DNA of 64,000 nucleotides from Pseudomonadota bacterium. GTDB lineage: Bacteria; Pseudomonadota; Gammaproteobacteria; Burkholderiales; Burkholderiaceae_C. Both the position numbers and the translations under genes were made by a program. Positions 1 through 8,680 of the stretch are shown one piece after another. The notes beneath the pieces were generated by a model. It saw only the letters and a list, made by a program, of their open reading frames with translations, did not search any database and was not told where the DNA came from. Location of the stretch: the NCBI GenBank assembly GCA_021846965.1, contig JAJZWA010000002.1:1-64000 (forward strand). The letters run 5' to 3'. The stretch's first letter is position 1, and each line of letters starts with the position of its first letter.

Positions 1-2
1 TC

Positions 3-131
3 ATGCAGTGGATGGCCGAGCCGGCGCAGATCGAGCGCAAGCGCATCGGGGTCGTGGTCCTGCTGTTCCTGGCGGTATTCACCTTCATCACGTGGCGGCT
101 CAAGACCGAATACTGGAAAGACGTGAAATAG
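3..131 (+). CDS. petC: Ubiquinol-cytochrome c reductase cytochrome c1, C-terminal end (partial, gene begins before window)
   Basis: Frame 3 reads ...MQWMAEPAQIERKRIGVVVLLFLAVFTFITWRLKTEYWKDVK*, the C-terminal TM anchor typical of cytochrome c1; followed by sspA/sspB as in Betaproteobacteria. Confidence 0.85.
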   Translation: MQWMAEPAQIERKRIGVVVLLFLAVFTFITWRLKTEYWKDVK

Positions 132-205
132 TCCGTCCGGCCCACGGCAAGCGTGCCCCCGCCCAGGCGTGGCACGGTCCTGCGCAACCACCGAAGCCTG
201 TCCCC

Positions 206-237
206 GGGGGTGAGTCAGCTCACTCCCTTTGCTTTTT
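206..237 (+). terminator. Intrinsic terminator after petC
   Basis: GGGGGTGAG-TCAG-CTCACTCCC 9-bp stem (one G-T pair) followed by tttgcttttt. Confidence 0.75.
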
Positions 238-252
238 CAGGAGTCGCCTCTC

Positions 253-864
253 ATGATGGTGCTTTATTCCGGCACGACCTGCCCGTTCTCGCAGCGTTGC
301 CGTTTCGTGCTGTTCGAAAAGGGCATGGATTTCGAGATCCGTGACGTCGACCTTTTCAACAAGCCGGAGGACGTCAACGTCATGAATCCCTACGGCCAGG
401 TCCCCATCCTGGTCGAGCGCGATCTCATCCTGTACGAATCGAACATCATCAACGAGTACATCGACGAGCGCTTCCCCCACCCGCAGCTGATGCCGGGCGA
501 CCCGGTGGCGCGGGCCCGGGTGCGCCTGTTCCTGTTCAATTTCGAGAAGGAACTGTTCGTGCACGTGGGCACGCTGGAGTCGCGCGCCACCAAGGCCAAC
601 GAGAAGGCCATGGAAAAGGCCCGCTCGGCCATTCGCGACCGCCTGACCCAGCTCGCCCCGGTGTTCACCAAGAACCGCTACATGCTCGGCGACGAGTTCT
701 CCATGCTCGACGTGTCCATCGCGCCGCTGCTGTGGCGTCTGGATCACTACGGCATCGATCTGCCCAAGTCGGCGGCGCCGCTGGCCAAGTACGCCGAGCG
801 CATTTTCCAGCGCCCGGCCTACATCGAGGCGCTGACGCCGTCCGAGAAGGTGATGCGCAAGTAA
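253..864 (+). CDS. sspA: Stringent starvation protein A / glutathione S-transferase family
   Basis: MMVLYSGTTCPFSQRCRFVLFEKGMDFEIRDVDLFNKPEDVNVMNPYGQVPILVERD; next to petC and sspB. Confidence 0.93.
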   Translation: MMVLYSGTTCPFSQRCRFVLFEKGMDFEIRDVDLFNKPEDVNVMNPYGQVPILVERDLILYESNIINEYIDERFPHPQLMPGDPVARARVRLFLFNFEKELFVHVGTLESRATKANEKAMEKARSAIRDRLTQLAPVFTKNRYMLGDEFSMLDVSIAPLLWRLDHYGIDLPKSAAPLAKYAERIFQRPAYIEALTPSEKVMRK

Positions 865-889
865 GTCCGGCACCCCGCTGGAGGCCACC

Positions 890-1459
890 ATGACCGACAC
901 CGCCGAGGGCTCCACCTCCACCAAGCCCTACCTGTTGCGCGCCCTGTACGAATGGTGCTGCGACAACGGCTTCACGCCCCACCTGGCGGTGCGGGTGGAC
1001 TCCAGCGTGCGCGTGCCGCGCGAGCATGTGCGCAATGGCGAGATCGTGCTGAACATCAGCTTCGGCGCGACCAGCGGCCTCAACATGGGCAACGACGACA
1101 TCAGCTTCCGCGCCCGCTTCGGCGGCGTCGCGCGCGACATCGTCGTGCCCGTCAGCCATGTCACGGCCATCTACGCCCGCGAGAACGGCCAGGGCATGGC
1201 CTTCCCCGTGACCGAGGCCGAACTCGCAGGCGAGGGCGAGGATGGCCACGGCGGCGCCGTGCCCGAGGTCAACCCCGAGGCCGTGCCGCAACCCGCGACA
1301 GCCGAGCCGGTTCCCGCTGCGCCCGCCGCCGCGAGCCCGCGCCTGCATGCGGTGCCGCCGGCCGGTTCCGAGCTTTCGAGCGCACGCAAGGCGCCCGGCG
1401 ACGAGCCGCCCGAGCCGCCCCCGCGCGCTCCGGGCTCGCATCTCAAACGGGTCAAATAG
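890..1459 (+). CDS. sspB: ClpXP protease specificity-enhancing factor SspB
   Basis: SspB-like N domain (KPYLLRALYEWCCDNGFTPHLAVRVD) and C-terminal LKRVK ClpX-binding tail. Confidence 0.93.
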   Translation: MTDTAEGSTSTKPYLLRALYEWCCDNGFTPHLAVRVDSSVRVPREHVRNGEIVLNISFGATSGLNMGNDDISFRARFGGVARDIVVPVSHVTAIYARENGQGMAFPVTEAELAGEGEDGHGGAVPEVNPEAVPQPATAEPVPAAPAAASPRLHAVPPAGSELSSARKAPGDEPPEPPPRAPGSHLKRVK

Positions 1460-1480
1460 GGTCAAACAGGGTCAAACAGG
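1441..1480 (+). repeat. 10-bp tandem repeat spanning the sspB stop codon
   Basis: tctcaaacgg/gtcaaatagg/gtcaaacagg/gtcaaacagg. Confidence 0.85.
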
Positions 1481-1508
1481 GCGCGCCCCGCACCCCCAGG
1501 CATCCCCG

Positions 1509-1584
1509 GCCGCTTTAGCTCAGCTGGTAGAGCAACCGCCTTGTAAGCGGTAGGTCGTCCGTTCGAGTCGGACAAGCGGCACCA
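1509..1584 (+). tRNA. tRNA-Thr (anticodon TGT)
   Basis: GCCGCTT/AAGCGGC acceptor, TAGCTCAGCTGGTAGAGC D arm, CCGCC-TTGTAAG-CGG anticodon arm, GTTCGAGTC T loop, encoded CCA. Confidence 0.95.
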
Positions 1585-1595
1585 GAAAACCTGTG

Positions 1596-1697
1596 TCAGG
1601 TGGCGCGGCGCTCGCGCGTGACTCGTGCTGCCGTGGCCCTTCGCTCGAACTCGTTGAATGCGCCTGTGAAGAACTCGCGCCACTCCTCTGGCGTGGG
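1596..1697 (-). pseudogene. C-terminal protein fragment (PTPEEWREFFTGAFNEFERRATAARVTRERRAT*)
   Basis: Protein-like stretch ending in TGA, in a different frame from the adjacent VGGTALA fragment; no intact start. Confidence 0.4.
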
Positions 1698-1708
1698 GGC
1701 GCGGCTTT

Positions 1709-1804
1709 GGGATCGCTTCGGCGGTGACCGATGCGCATGGCCAACGCAGTGCCACCCACCAGGACGAATCCGCGCAAAAAGCGGCCCGCCGTGAGGGCTT
1801 TGTG
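1709..1804 (-). pseudogene. Fragment of AbiEii/AbiGii-type nucleotidyltransferase
   Basis: HKALTAGRFLRGFVLVGGTALAMRIGHRRSDP resembles the (F/Y)xLxGGTALALxxGHRxSxD signature of AbiEii-type nucleotidyltransferases; truncated. Confidence 0.5.
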
Positions 1805-1809
1805 CGACG

Positions 1810-1945
1810 TTATCTGGGCAGAGTGGGAGCCTCGACAGCTGTGCCGTCCTGATGCACTCGAGTGCTCAGGACCCTGCCTCGCTCGATATCCAGCAAGAGA
1901 TCGCGCTCGAAGCTGCTGTCATCGTCCATGGGGACGTACCCGAGC
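1810..1945 (-). pseudogene. Conserved hypothetical protein, C-terminal part, severed by the IS256-family insertion
   Basis: Reads YVPMDDDSSFERDLLLDIERGRVLSTRVHQDGTAVEAPTLPR*; joins in frame to the 3369..3682 part after removing the IS and one target-site copy. Confidence 0.85.
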
Positions 1946-1979
1946 GGTAATGTCCCACCGAGTGGTGTAAGTCTTGGGC

Positions 1980-2020
1980 GCGGTGAGCTGCGAAGGGCGT
2001 AGCCCGGAGCAGCTCACCGC
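1980..2020. repeat. Subterminal long hairpin inside the IS left end
   Basis: GCGGTGAGCTGC-GAA-GGGC-GTA-GCCC-GGA-GCAGCTCACCGC, perfect 12-bp outer stem. Confidence 0.85.
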
Positions 2021-2112
2021 GCACCGGTCGTCCCTGGAGATGGGGGTGGCCATCGTGAAGTCCGGATAAGGTTGAGGTGCGACCCACCAATCCTTGTCTG
2101 AAGGAAACCACG

Positions 2113-3309
2113 ATGACCAACGCCACTATCGCATTGACCGAGCTCGCTGAGAAGGGGGCCGATGTCGACGTGCTGCGCCAGATGGTGCAGTTCATGGCCC
2201 AGCGCCTCATGGAGATCGACGTGGAGGGGCGCTGCGGCGCCGGCTACGACGAGAAGAGCGCCGCCAGGCTGAACAGCCGCAACGGCTACCGCGACCGCAC
2301 CTGGGAGACGCGCGCCGGCACGGTCGAGCTCAAGATCCCCAAGCTGCGCCAGGGCAGCTACTTCCCTGAGTTCCTGGAGCCGCGGCGCACCGCCGAGAAG
2401 GCGCTCACCGCCGTGATCCAGGAAGCCTACGTGCAGGGCATCTCCACGCGTTCCGTGGACGACCTGGTCAAGGCCATGGGCATGAGCGGCGTGTCCAAGA
2501 GCCAGGTGTCGCGTCTGTGCGGCGAGCTCGACGAGCAGGTCGGCGCCTTCCTCAACCGCCAGATCGAGGGCGACTGGCCCTACCTGTGGATCGACGCCAC
2601 CTACGTCAAGACCCGCGAAGCCGGCCGCATCGTCAGCGTGGCCGTCATAATCGCCGTCGGCGTCAACACCGAGGGCCAGCGCGAGGTGCTGGGCATGAAG
2701 GTCGGCGCCTCGGAGGCCGAGCCGTTCTGGACGGACTTCCTGCGCAGCCTCAACCGCCGCGGCCTGCGCGGGGTCAAGCTCGTCATCAGCGACAGCCACG
2801 AGGGCATCAAGGCGGCGGTCGCCAAGGTGCTCAAGGCCACCTGGCAGCGCTGCCGCGTGCACTTCATGCGCAACGCCCTGGCCCATGCCGGCAAGACGCA
2901 GCGGCGCATGGTCGCGGCCGCCATCGGCACCGTGTTCGTGCAGGACACGGCCGATGCCGCGCGAACGCAGTGGCGCACCGTGGCCGACCAGCTGCGCGAG
3001 CGCTTCCCCAAGCTGGGAACCCTGATGGACGAGGCCGAGCACGACGTGCTGGCCTTCATGACCTTCCCGAAGGCGCACTGGGCGCAGATCTACTCGACCA
3101 ACCCGCTCGAGCGCCTGAACGCCGACATCAAGCGCCGCACCAACGTCGTGGGCATCTTCCCCAACGACGCGGCCATCACCCGCCTGGTCGGCGCCATGAT
3201 GCTGGAGCAGAACGACGAGTGGTCGCTGAATCGCCGGTATATGCAGCTTGAAGGCCTTCAGTCGCTCTGCGATACTGCCCCGACTCGGCTGTCCGCTGTG
3301 GCACGCTGA
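2113..3309 (+). CDS. IS256 family transposase
   Basis: [47 protein letters not shown]...; [55 protein letters not shown] motifs. Confidence 0.95.
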   Translation: MTNATIALTELAEKGADVDVLRQMVQFMAQRLMEIDVEGRCGAGYDEKSAARLNSRNGYRDRTWETRAGTVELKIPKLRQGSYFPEFLEPRRTAEKALTAVIQEAYVQGISTRSVDDLVKAMGMSGVSKSQVSRLCGELDEQVGAFLNRQIEGDWPYLWIDATYVKTREAGRIVSVAVIIAVGVNTEGQREVLGMKVGASEAEPFWTDFLRSLNRRGLRGVKLVISDSHEGIKAAVAKVLKATWQRCRVHFMRNALAHAGKTQRRMVAAAIGTVFVQDTADAARTQWRTVADQLRERFPKLGTLMDEAEHDVLAFMTFPKAHWAQIYSTNPLERLNADIKRRTNVVGIFPNDAAITRLVGAMMLEQNDEWSLNRRYMQLEGLQSLCDTAPTRLSAVAR

Positions 3310-3368
3310 GTACCGTGTACCTCAGCCTGTCCGGGCTGTGGACCTACACCACGTCGCGGGACGCGACC

Positions 3369-3682
3369 TACCCGAGCTGTCTGCCCTGGGGGATGCGAAT
3401 CGTTCCCGAGTACCAATGGGCGAAGACTCGATCGGGAGAGTCCGGGAAGATGCTCGCCAGCGATGCCTCGGTTCCATCCTTGAGCGTCCCGTGCAGCCCG
3501 ATCAGGTACAGGCGATCATCGACGATTTCCCAGCTGCCGACATATCCGCGCCACATGGCGGTGCAATCGCGTGCGAAGCCCGGATGGCGGCCCCCCATCG
3601 CGAAATAATCGCGCAGCGGGTCCTCCCACATCGCCAGGTCATTTCCCTGGTAGCGCAGTCGCTCCGCAAACTGAGCGGTCAT
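3369..3682 (-). pseudogene. Conserved hypothetical protein, N-terminal part, interrupted by the IS
   Basis: MTAQFAERLRYQGNDLAMWEDPLRDYFAMGGRHPGFARDCTAMWRGYVGSWEIVDDRLYLIGLHGTLKDGTEASLASIFPDSPDRVFAHWYSGTIRIPQGRQLG then a stop created at the IS junction. Confidence 0.85.
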
Positions 3683-3849
3683 ATCGTTTCCCCTTTTCTC
3701 CGGCCCATGCCCTTCGCGCGGCACGGGCGGAGTCGTCGAGCCTTGGCGAGAGACTGGCCAAAGCTTGCCTGAACCCCCTGGCGCCCCGGCCTGAGTCGAG
3801 ATACAACCGAGGCGATCCGGCCTATTCTGGCCGTTGAGGAAATTCGCCC

Positions 3850-5493
3850 ATGCAAGACGCAGACTTGCGGCCCAATGGGGCCAACCACCGACCGCTGACA
3901 CCCATCCAGTTTCTCGAGCGTGCGGCCGAGGTTCATCCGAGGCGCCTGGCCATTGTCCATGGCGCGCTGCGCCGCGACTGGGGCGAGGTCGGACAGCGCT
4001 GCCGGCGCCTGGCCAGCGCGCTGCGCGGGCGCGGGCTGCGCCCGGGCGACGTGGTGGCGGTGATGCTGCCCAACGTGCCGGCCATGGTCGAGGCGCATTT
4101 CGGCATTCCCATGGCCGGCATGGTACTCAACACCCTGAACACCCGGCTCGACCCGGAGGCGCTGGCCTACATGCTGCACCATGGCGCCGCGCGCGCGGTG
4201 CTGTGCGACCCTGAATTCGCCGCCACCATGCGCCAGGCGGTGGAACTGGCGGTGGCCCAGGGGCTGGAGCGGCCCTTGCTGGTCGACGTGGCCGAGGCGC
4301 AGTTCGACGTCGGCGGCGCCAGCCTGGGGGGCATCGAGTACGAGGCGCTGCTGGCCGAGGGGGATGCGCAGGAGCGGCCGCCCGGGGTGGACGACGAATG
4401 GGCCTCGATCGCGCTGAACTACACCTCGGGCACCACCGGCAAGCCCAAAGGCGTGGTGTATTCCCATCGCGGGGCGCATCTCAACGCCGTCTCCAACGTG
4501 CTGGAATGGGACATGCCCCAGCATCCGGTCTATCTGTGGACCCTGCCGATGTTCCACTGCAACGGCTGGTGCTTTCCCTGGACCATCGCCGCGCGTGCCG
4601 GGGTCAACGTGTGCCTGCGGCGCGTGGATCCCGCGGCCATCCTGGGATTGATCCGCGAGCATCGCGTCACCCATTACTGCGGCGCGCCGATCGTGCATGG
4701 CATGCTGGTCAACGCGCCGGCCGAGCTCAAGGCCGGCATTTCCCATCAGGTGCGTGCCATGGTGGCCGGTGCCGCGCCTCCGGCGGCGCTGATCGAAGGC
4801 CTGGAATCCATGGGATTCGACCTCACGCACGTCTATGGGCTCACCGAGGTCTACGGCCCGGCGGCGGTGTGCGTGAAGCAGCAGGAATGGGAGCCACTGC
4901 CCCTGTCGGAGCGGGCGCGGCTGAATGCCCGCCAGGGCGTGCGCTACCACCTGCAGGATGGCGCCACGGTGCGTGACCCCGAGACCCTGCAGGAAGTCCC
5001 GCACGACGGCCAGACCATGGGCGAGGTGATGTTCCGGGGCAACATCATGATGAAGGGCTACCTGGGCGACCCCAAGGCCTGCGACGCGGCCTTCCGCGGA
5101 GACTGGTTCCACACCGGGGACCTGGCGGTGGTGGACCCCGACGGCTACATCAAGATCAAGGACCGCAGCAAGGACATCATCATCTCCGGAGGCGAGAACA
5201 TTTCCAGCATCGAGGTGGAGGACGTCCTGTACCGCCACCCGGCGGTGATGGTGGCCGCGGTGGTGGCCCGGCCCGATCCGAAGTGGGGCGAGACCCCCTG
5301 CGCCTTCATCGAGCTCAAGGCCGGCGCCAGCGCCACGCAGGAGGAGATCATCGCCTTCTGCAAGCAGCATCTGGCGGCCTTCAAGGCGCCGCGCCAGGTG
5401 GTGTTCGGCGAACTGCCGAAGACCTCCACGGGCAAGATCCAGAAGTTCGTGCTGCGCGAGCGCGCGCATTCGCGCGATGCGATCGACGTCTGA
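3850..5493 (+). CDS. AMP-forming fatty acyl-CoA synthetase (AlkK-like)
   Basis: YTSGTTGKPKGVVYSHRG, VYGLTEVYGPAAVC, YIKIKDRSKDIIISGGENISSIEVED, PKTSTGKIQK. Confidence 0.9.
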   Translation: MQDADLRPNGANHRPLTPIQFLERAAEVHPRRLAIVHGALRRDWGEVGQRCRRLASALRGRGLRPGDVVAVMLPNVPAMVEAHFGIPMAGMVLNTLNTRLDPEALAYMLHHGAARAVLCDPEFAATMRQAVELAVAQGLERPLLVDVAEAQFDVGGASLGGIEYEALLAEGDAQERPPGVDDEWASIALNYTSGTTGKPKGVVYSHRGAHLNAVSNVLEWDMPQHPVYLWTLPMFHCNGWCFPWTIAARAGVNVCLRRVDPAAILGLIREHRVTHYCGAPIVHGMLVNAPAELKAGISHQVRAMVAGAAPPAALIEGLESMGFDLTHVYGLTEVYGPAAVCVKQQEWEPLPLSERARLNARQGVRYHLQDGATVRDPETLQEVPHDGQTMGEVMFRGNIMMKGYLGDPKACDAAFRGDWFHTGDLAVVDPDGYIKIKDRSKDIIISGGENISSIEVEDVLYRHPAVMVAAVVARPDPKWGETPCAFIELKAGASATQEEIIAFCKQHLAAFKAPRQVVFGELPKTSTGKIQKFVLRERAHSRDAIDV

Positions 5494-5520
5494 GCCGGTG
5501 GTGCTGCCGAGCTGCCCGCC

Positions 5521-6780
5521 ATGAAGGCCGTGCCCGGGGACGAACAGGCCTTGCGCGGCGGCAGATTGCGCCGCCTGGCCTGGCGGCCGTGGACGGTCGT
5601 GGCGGTCTACGTCGCCGCCGCCAGCCTGTGGATCCTGGTGTCGGATCGCGTCGTGCGGGTGTCGGTGGGCAGGCCCGGCCTGGCCGAGACCTTCGACTCG
5701 ATCAAGGGCCTGGTCTTCGTCGTGGTCACCGGGCTGGCGCTGTACCTGCTGCTGCGCAGGTCGAGCCGCAGGATCGAGCAGGCCCTCGCCGACAGCGAAC
5801 GGCGCTACCGCGTCCTGTTCAGCCAGTCTCCCATCGGCAAGCTGGTCTGCGACGGCGAGCGCATCGTCATGGCCAACGACCGGGCGTTGAGCCTGTATGG
5901 GGCCCGGTCCCTCGGGCAGGTCGTCGGCCACAGCCTGTTCAAATTCGTTCCCGAGGCGCGCCGCGCGGCGGTGAGGGAGCGCCTGGAGAGATTCCAGTCC
6001 AGCGGGGATCCGATGCCCCTGCAGCAGGACAGGGCGAAGCGCCTGGACGGGCAGGAGATCGACATCGAATTCATGGCCTCGGCGCTGACCGAGGGCGGGC
6101 GCAGGCTGTTGCACGTGATCCTGCAGGACGTCAGCGAGCGCCGAGCACTGGAGCGAGAGGTCATCGAGATCAGCACCGCCGAGCAGGCCCGCATCGGCCG
6201 CGAGATCCACGACGGCATCTGCCAGCAGTTGCTGGCCACCGACCTGATGGTGGTGGGACTGCAGCGCCGCCTGGAGCGCGGGGGCGCCGACGAGCAGCTG
6301 CTGCAGGTGCTGCGCCAGGTGGCCACGCAGATCGAGCAGTCGCTCGCGCAGGCGCGCGCGCTGGCCAATGGCAGCGCGCCGGTCAACATCGATGCCGGGT
6401 CGCTGCAGGCCAGCCTGCAGGCCATGGCCGAGAGCGCGTCCGAGACCCACGGCATGCCCTGTACCCTGGAATTCGCGGGCGACGCGGGCGATCTGGACCA
6501 GGTCACCGCGACCCACCTTTATCGCATCGCGCAGGAGGCCCTCAACAATGCCATCAAGCACGCCCATGCCACGCGCATCGAGCTGAGCCTGGAGGTGCAG
6601 GGCCAGGGCTTCAGCCTGCAGGTGCGCGACGACGGTGTCGGCCTGCCGCAGGGCTTGCCCGCCTGGGGGCATCTCGGCCTGTCGATCATGCGCTATCGCG
6701 CGCGCATCGTCGGCGCTTCCTTGAACCTGCTGGCGCGCCCTGGGGGCGGGACCGTGGTGCGCTGCGAACGCGAGGGCTGA
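5521..6780 (+). CDS. PAS-domain sensor histidine kinase (HisKA_3/NarX-type)
   Basis: N-terminal TM segments, PAS region, EQARIGREIHDGICQQLLATDLMVVGLQRRLE H-box, C-terminal HATPase motifs (RIAQEALNNAIKHAHA, VRDDGVGLP). Confidence 0.85.
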   Translation: MKAVPGDEQALRGGRLRRLAWRPWTVVAVYVAAASLWILVSDRVVRVSVGRPGLAETFDSIKGLVFVVVTGLALYLLLRRSSRRIEQALADSERRYRVLFSQSPIGKLVCDGERIVMANDRALSLYGARSLGQVVGHSLFKFVPEARRAAVRERLERFQSSGDPMPLQQDRAKRLDGQEIDIEFMASALTEGGRRLLHVILQDVSERRALEREVIEISTAEQARIGREIHDGICQQLLATDLMVVGLQRRLERGGADEQLLQVLRQVATQIEQSLAQARALANGSAPVNIDAGSLQASLQAMAESASETHGMPCTLEFAGDAGDLDQVTATHLYRIAQEALNNAIKHAHATRIELSLEVQGQGFSLQVRDDGVGLPQGLPAWGHLGLSIMRYRARIVGASLNLLARPGGGTVVRCEREG

Positions 6781-6810
6781 ACCGCGGGCCCGCCGCGACC
6801 CTCGGCTGCC

Positions 6811-8610
6811 TCAATCGGCTTCGGCCGCGGCGGCCCGCGCGCTCGGGGTCGTGTTCGCCTCGTGCAGCCGCAGGCGTGCGTCGCTCTGCAGGATGTCCTC
6901 GAGTTCCGCGCCGGCCTGGCGGGACAGCGCGATGAGCGCGGCCTGGTCGTGGTAGACGGCCTGCTGCCGGTCGAGCAGGCGCTGGTCGTGCTCGGCGAAC
7001 ACGGTGGCGAAGGCCTCGACGTCCAGCGTCGGCTCCACCAGGTGCAGCGCCTGCTTGCCCATGTCCAGGCTGGATCCCCAGGTCTCGCGCAGCACCTGCC
7101 GGATGCCCAGCTCGCGAAGCCGCATCAGGTGGGTGCGGTTGCGCGCCCGCGCCAGCACGGGAACCTCGGGGAAGTGCATGCGCATGAGCTCGGCGATCTT
7201 CACGCTGGACTCGACGTCGTCCACCGCCAGCACGAACAGACGTGCGCCGTCGACCCCGGCCGCGCGCAGCAAGGGCAGGCGGCTGGCGTCGCCGTAGTAG
7301 ATGGTGTTGCCGAAGCGACGCACGAAATCCACCTGCTCGGCGCTGGCGTCGAGGGCGGTGAAGGGAACGCCCCGCGCATTGAGCATGCGGCCGACCACCT
7401 GGCCCACGCGCCCGAAGCCGGCGATCACCACCGGGCGCCCGGGCTCGTCGATGGGGCTGAAGGGCGGGGCTTCGCGAGAGCGCGCCCAGGGGTGCAGCAG
7501 GCGGTCGTGGGCGATTACCGCCAGCGGCGCGAGCGCCAGGCTGAGCGCCACCGCGGCGGTGAGCAGGTCCGCCACCTCGGGCCGCAGCAGGCTGCCGCGC
7601 GCGGCGGCGAACAGCACGAAGGCGAATTCGCCGCCACAGGCCAGCAGCACGGCCAGCGGCCGGGCCACCGCGGCCTCGCCGCCCGCGGCGCGGCGCCCCG
7701 CGTACAGGCTGAGCGCCTTGAGCACCACGATGCCCGCGCCCAGGCCGCCGATGAGCAGGGGACGGGCCGCCAACAGGGCCAGGGGGATGCCCATGCCCAC
7801 CGCGATGAAGAACAAGCCCAGCAGCAAGCTCTCGAAGGGCTCGATGGCGGCTTCCAGTTCGTGGCGGAATTCCGAATCCGCCAGCAGCACGCCGGCCAGG
7901 AAGGCGCCCAGGGAGGCCGACAGCCCGACGGCATTCAGGGCGACGGCGATACCCACCGCGCCGAGCAGGGCCGCAGCGGCGAAAAGCTCCCGGTTCCCGC
8001 GCCCGAAGCGGGCGACGTAGCGGAACATGGTGGCCAGCAGGGGCCGGCCCGCCACGGCGAGCAGGGCCAGCGCGGCCAGCGCCGCCCAGCCGGGGCTGCG
8101 CCCGGCGCCACCGTAGACCGACAGCAGCGCCAGGATGGGAATCACACTCACGTCCTGGAACAGCAGGATGGCGAAGGCCTCGCGTCCCTGGCGGGTGGTG
8201 AGCTCGCCGCGCTCGGCCAGCAGCGGCAGCACGTAGGCGGTGGAGGACATGGCCAGCGCGACTCCGACCAGCGCGGCGCCCGGGGGCGCCAGGCCGGCCA
8301 GCATCGCCAGGGCCGTGACCGGCAGCGCCACGCCCGCCATCTGCAGCAGGCCGAGGCCGAACACCTGGCGCCGCAGCGCCCACAGGCGCGTGGGCTTGAG
8401 CTCCAGGCCGATGAGGAACATCAGCAGCGTCACCCCCAGCTCGGCCGTGTGCAGCACGGCCTGCGGGCGCGAGACCACATGCAGGCCGTAGGGCCCCACC
8501 GCGATGCCCGCGATCAGGTAGCCCAGCAGCGAGCCCAGCCCCAGGCGCTTGAACAGGGGCACCAGCAGCACGGTGGCCGCGAGCAGGATGAGTACGGCGG
8601 AGGCGGACAT
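6811..8610 (-). CDS. Monovalent cation:proton antiporter-2 (KefB/KefC-like) with TrkA-N domain
   Basis: MSASAVLILLAATVLLVPLFKRLGLGSLLGYLIAGIAVGPYGL...; VVIAGFGRVGQVVGRML; multi-TM. Confidence 0.9.
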   Translation of the reverse strand: MSASAVLILLAATVLLVPLFKRLGLGSLLGYLIAGIAVGPYGLHVVSRPQAVLHTAELGVTLLMFLIGLELKPTRLWALRRQVFGLGLLQMAGVALPVTALAMLAGLAPPGAALVGVALAMSSTAYVLPLLAERGELTTRQGREAFAILLFQDVSVIPILALLSVYGGAGRSPGWAALAALALLAVAGRPLLATMFRYVARFGRGNRELFAAAALLGAVGIAVALNAVGLSASLGAFLAGVLLADSEFRHELEAAIEPFESLLLGLFFIAVGMGIPLALLAARPLLIGGLGAGIVVLKALSLYAGRRAAGGEAAVARPLAVLLACGGEFAFVLFAAARGSLLRPEVADLLTAAVALSLALAPLAVIAHDRLLHPWARSREAPPFSPIDEPGRPVVIAGFGRVGQVVGRMLNARGVPFTALDASAEQVDFVRRFGNTIYYGDASRLPLLRAAGVDGARLFVLAVDDVESSVKIAELMRMHFPEVPVLARARNRTHLMRLRELGIRQVLRETWGSSLDMGKQALHLVEPTLDVEAFATVFAEHDQRLLDRQQAVYHDQAALIALSRQAGAELEDILQSDARLRLHEANTTPSARAAAAEAD

Positions 8611-8680
8611 GCGCCGATGGTAGGGCGAAGCCCGGTCGGCGCGCGCACGCCCCCGGCGCGCGCCCGGGGAAGGCTGGTGC

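Larger units (their letters stand above)
1946..3368 (+). mobile_element. IS256-family insertion sequence, 1423 bp, complete
   Basis: 28-nt imperfect terminal inverted repeats GGTAATGTCCCACCGAGTGGTGTAAGTC / GGTCGCGTCCCGCGACGTGGTGTAGGTC (20/28 identical), flanked by 9-bp direct repeats tacccgagc (1937..1945 and 3369..3377), encoding a mutator/IS256-type transposase. Confidence 0.95.

Noticed and set aside
3679-6672. 997-aa minus-strand ORF opposite the acyl-CoA ligase and kinase genes
   Set aside because: Antisense to two clear genes; His/Gln/Arg/Gly-rich composition typical of frame shadows in high-GC DNA, with no recognisable domain.
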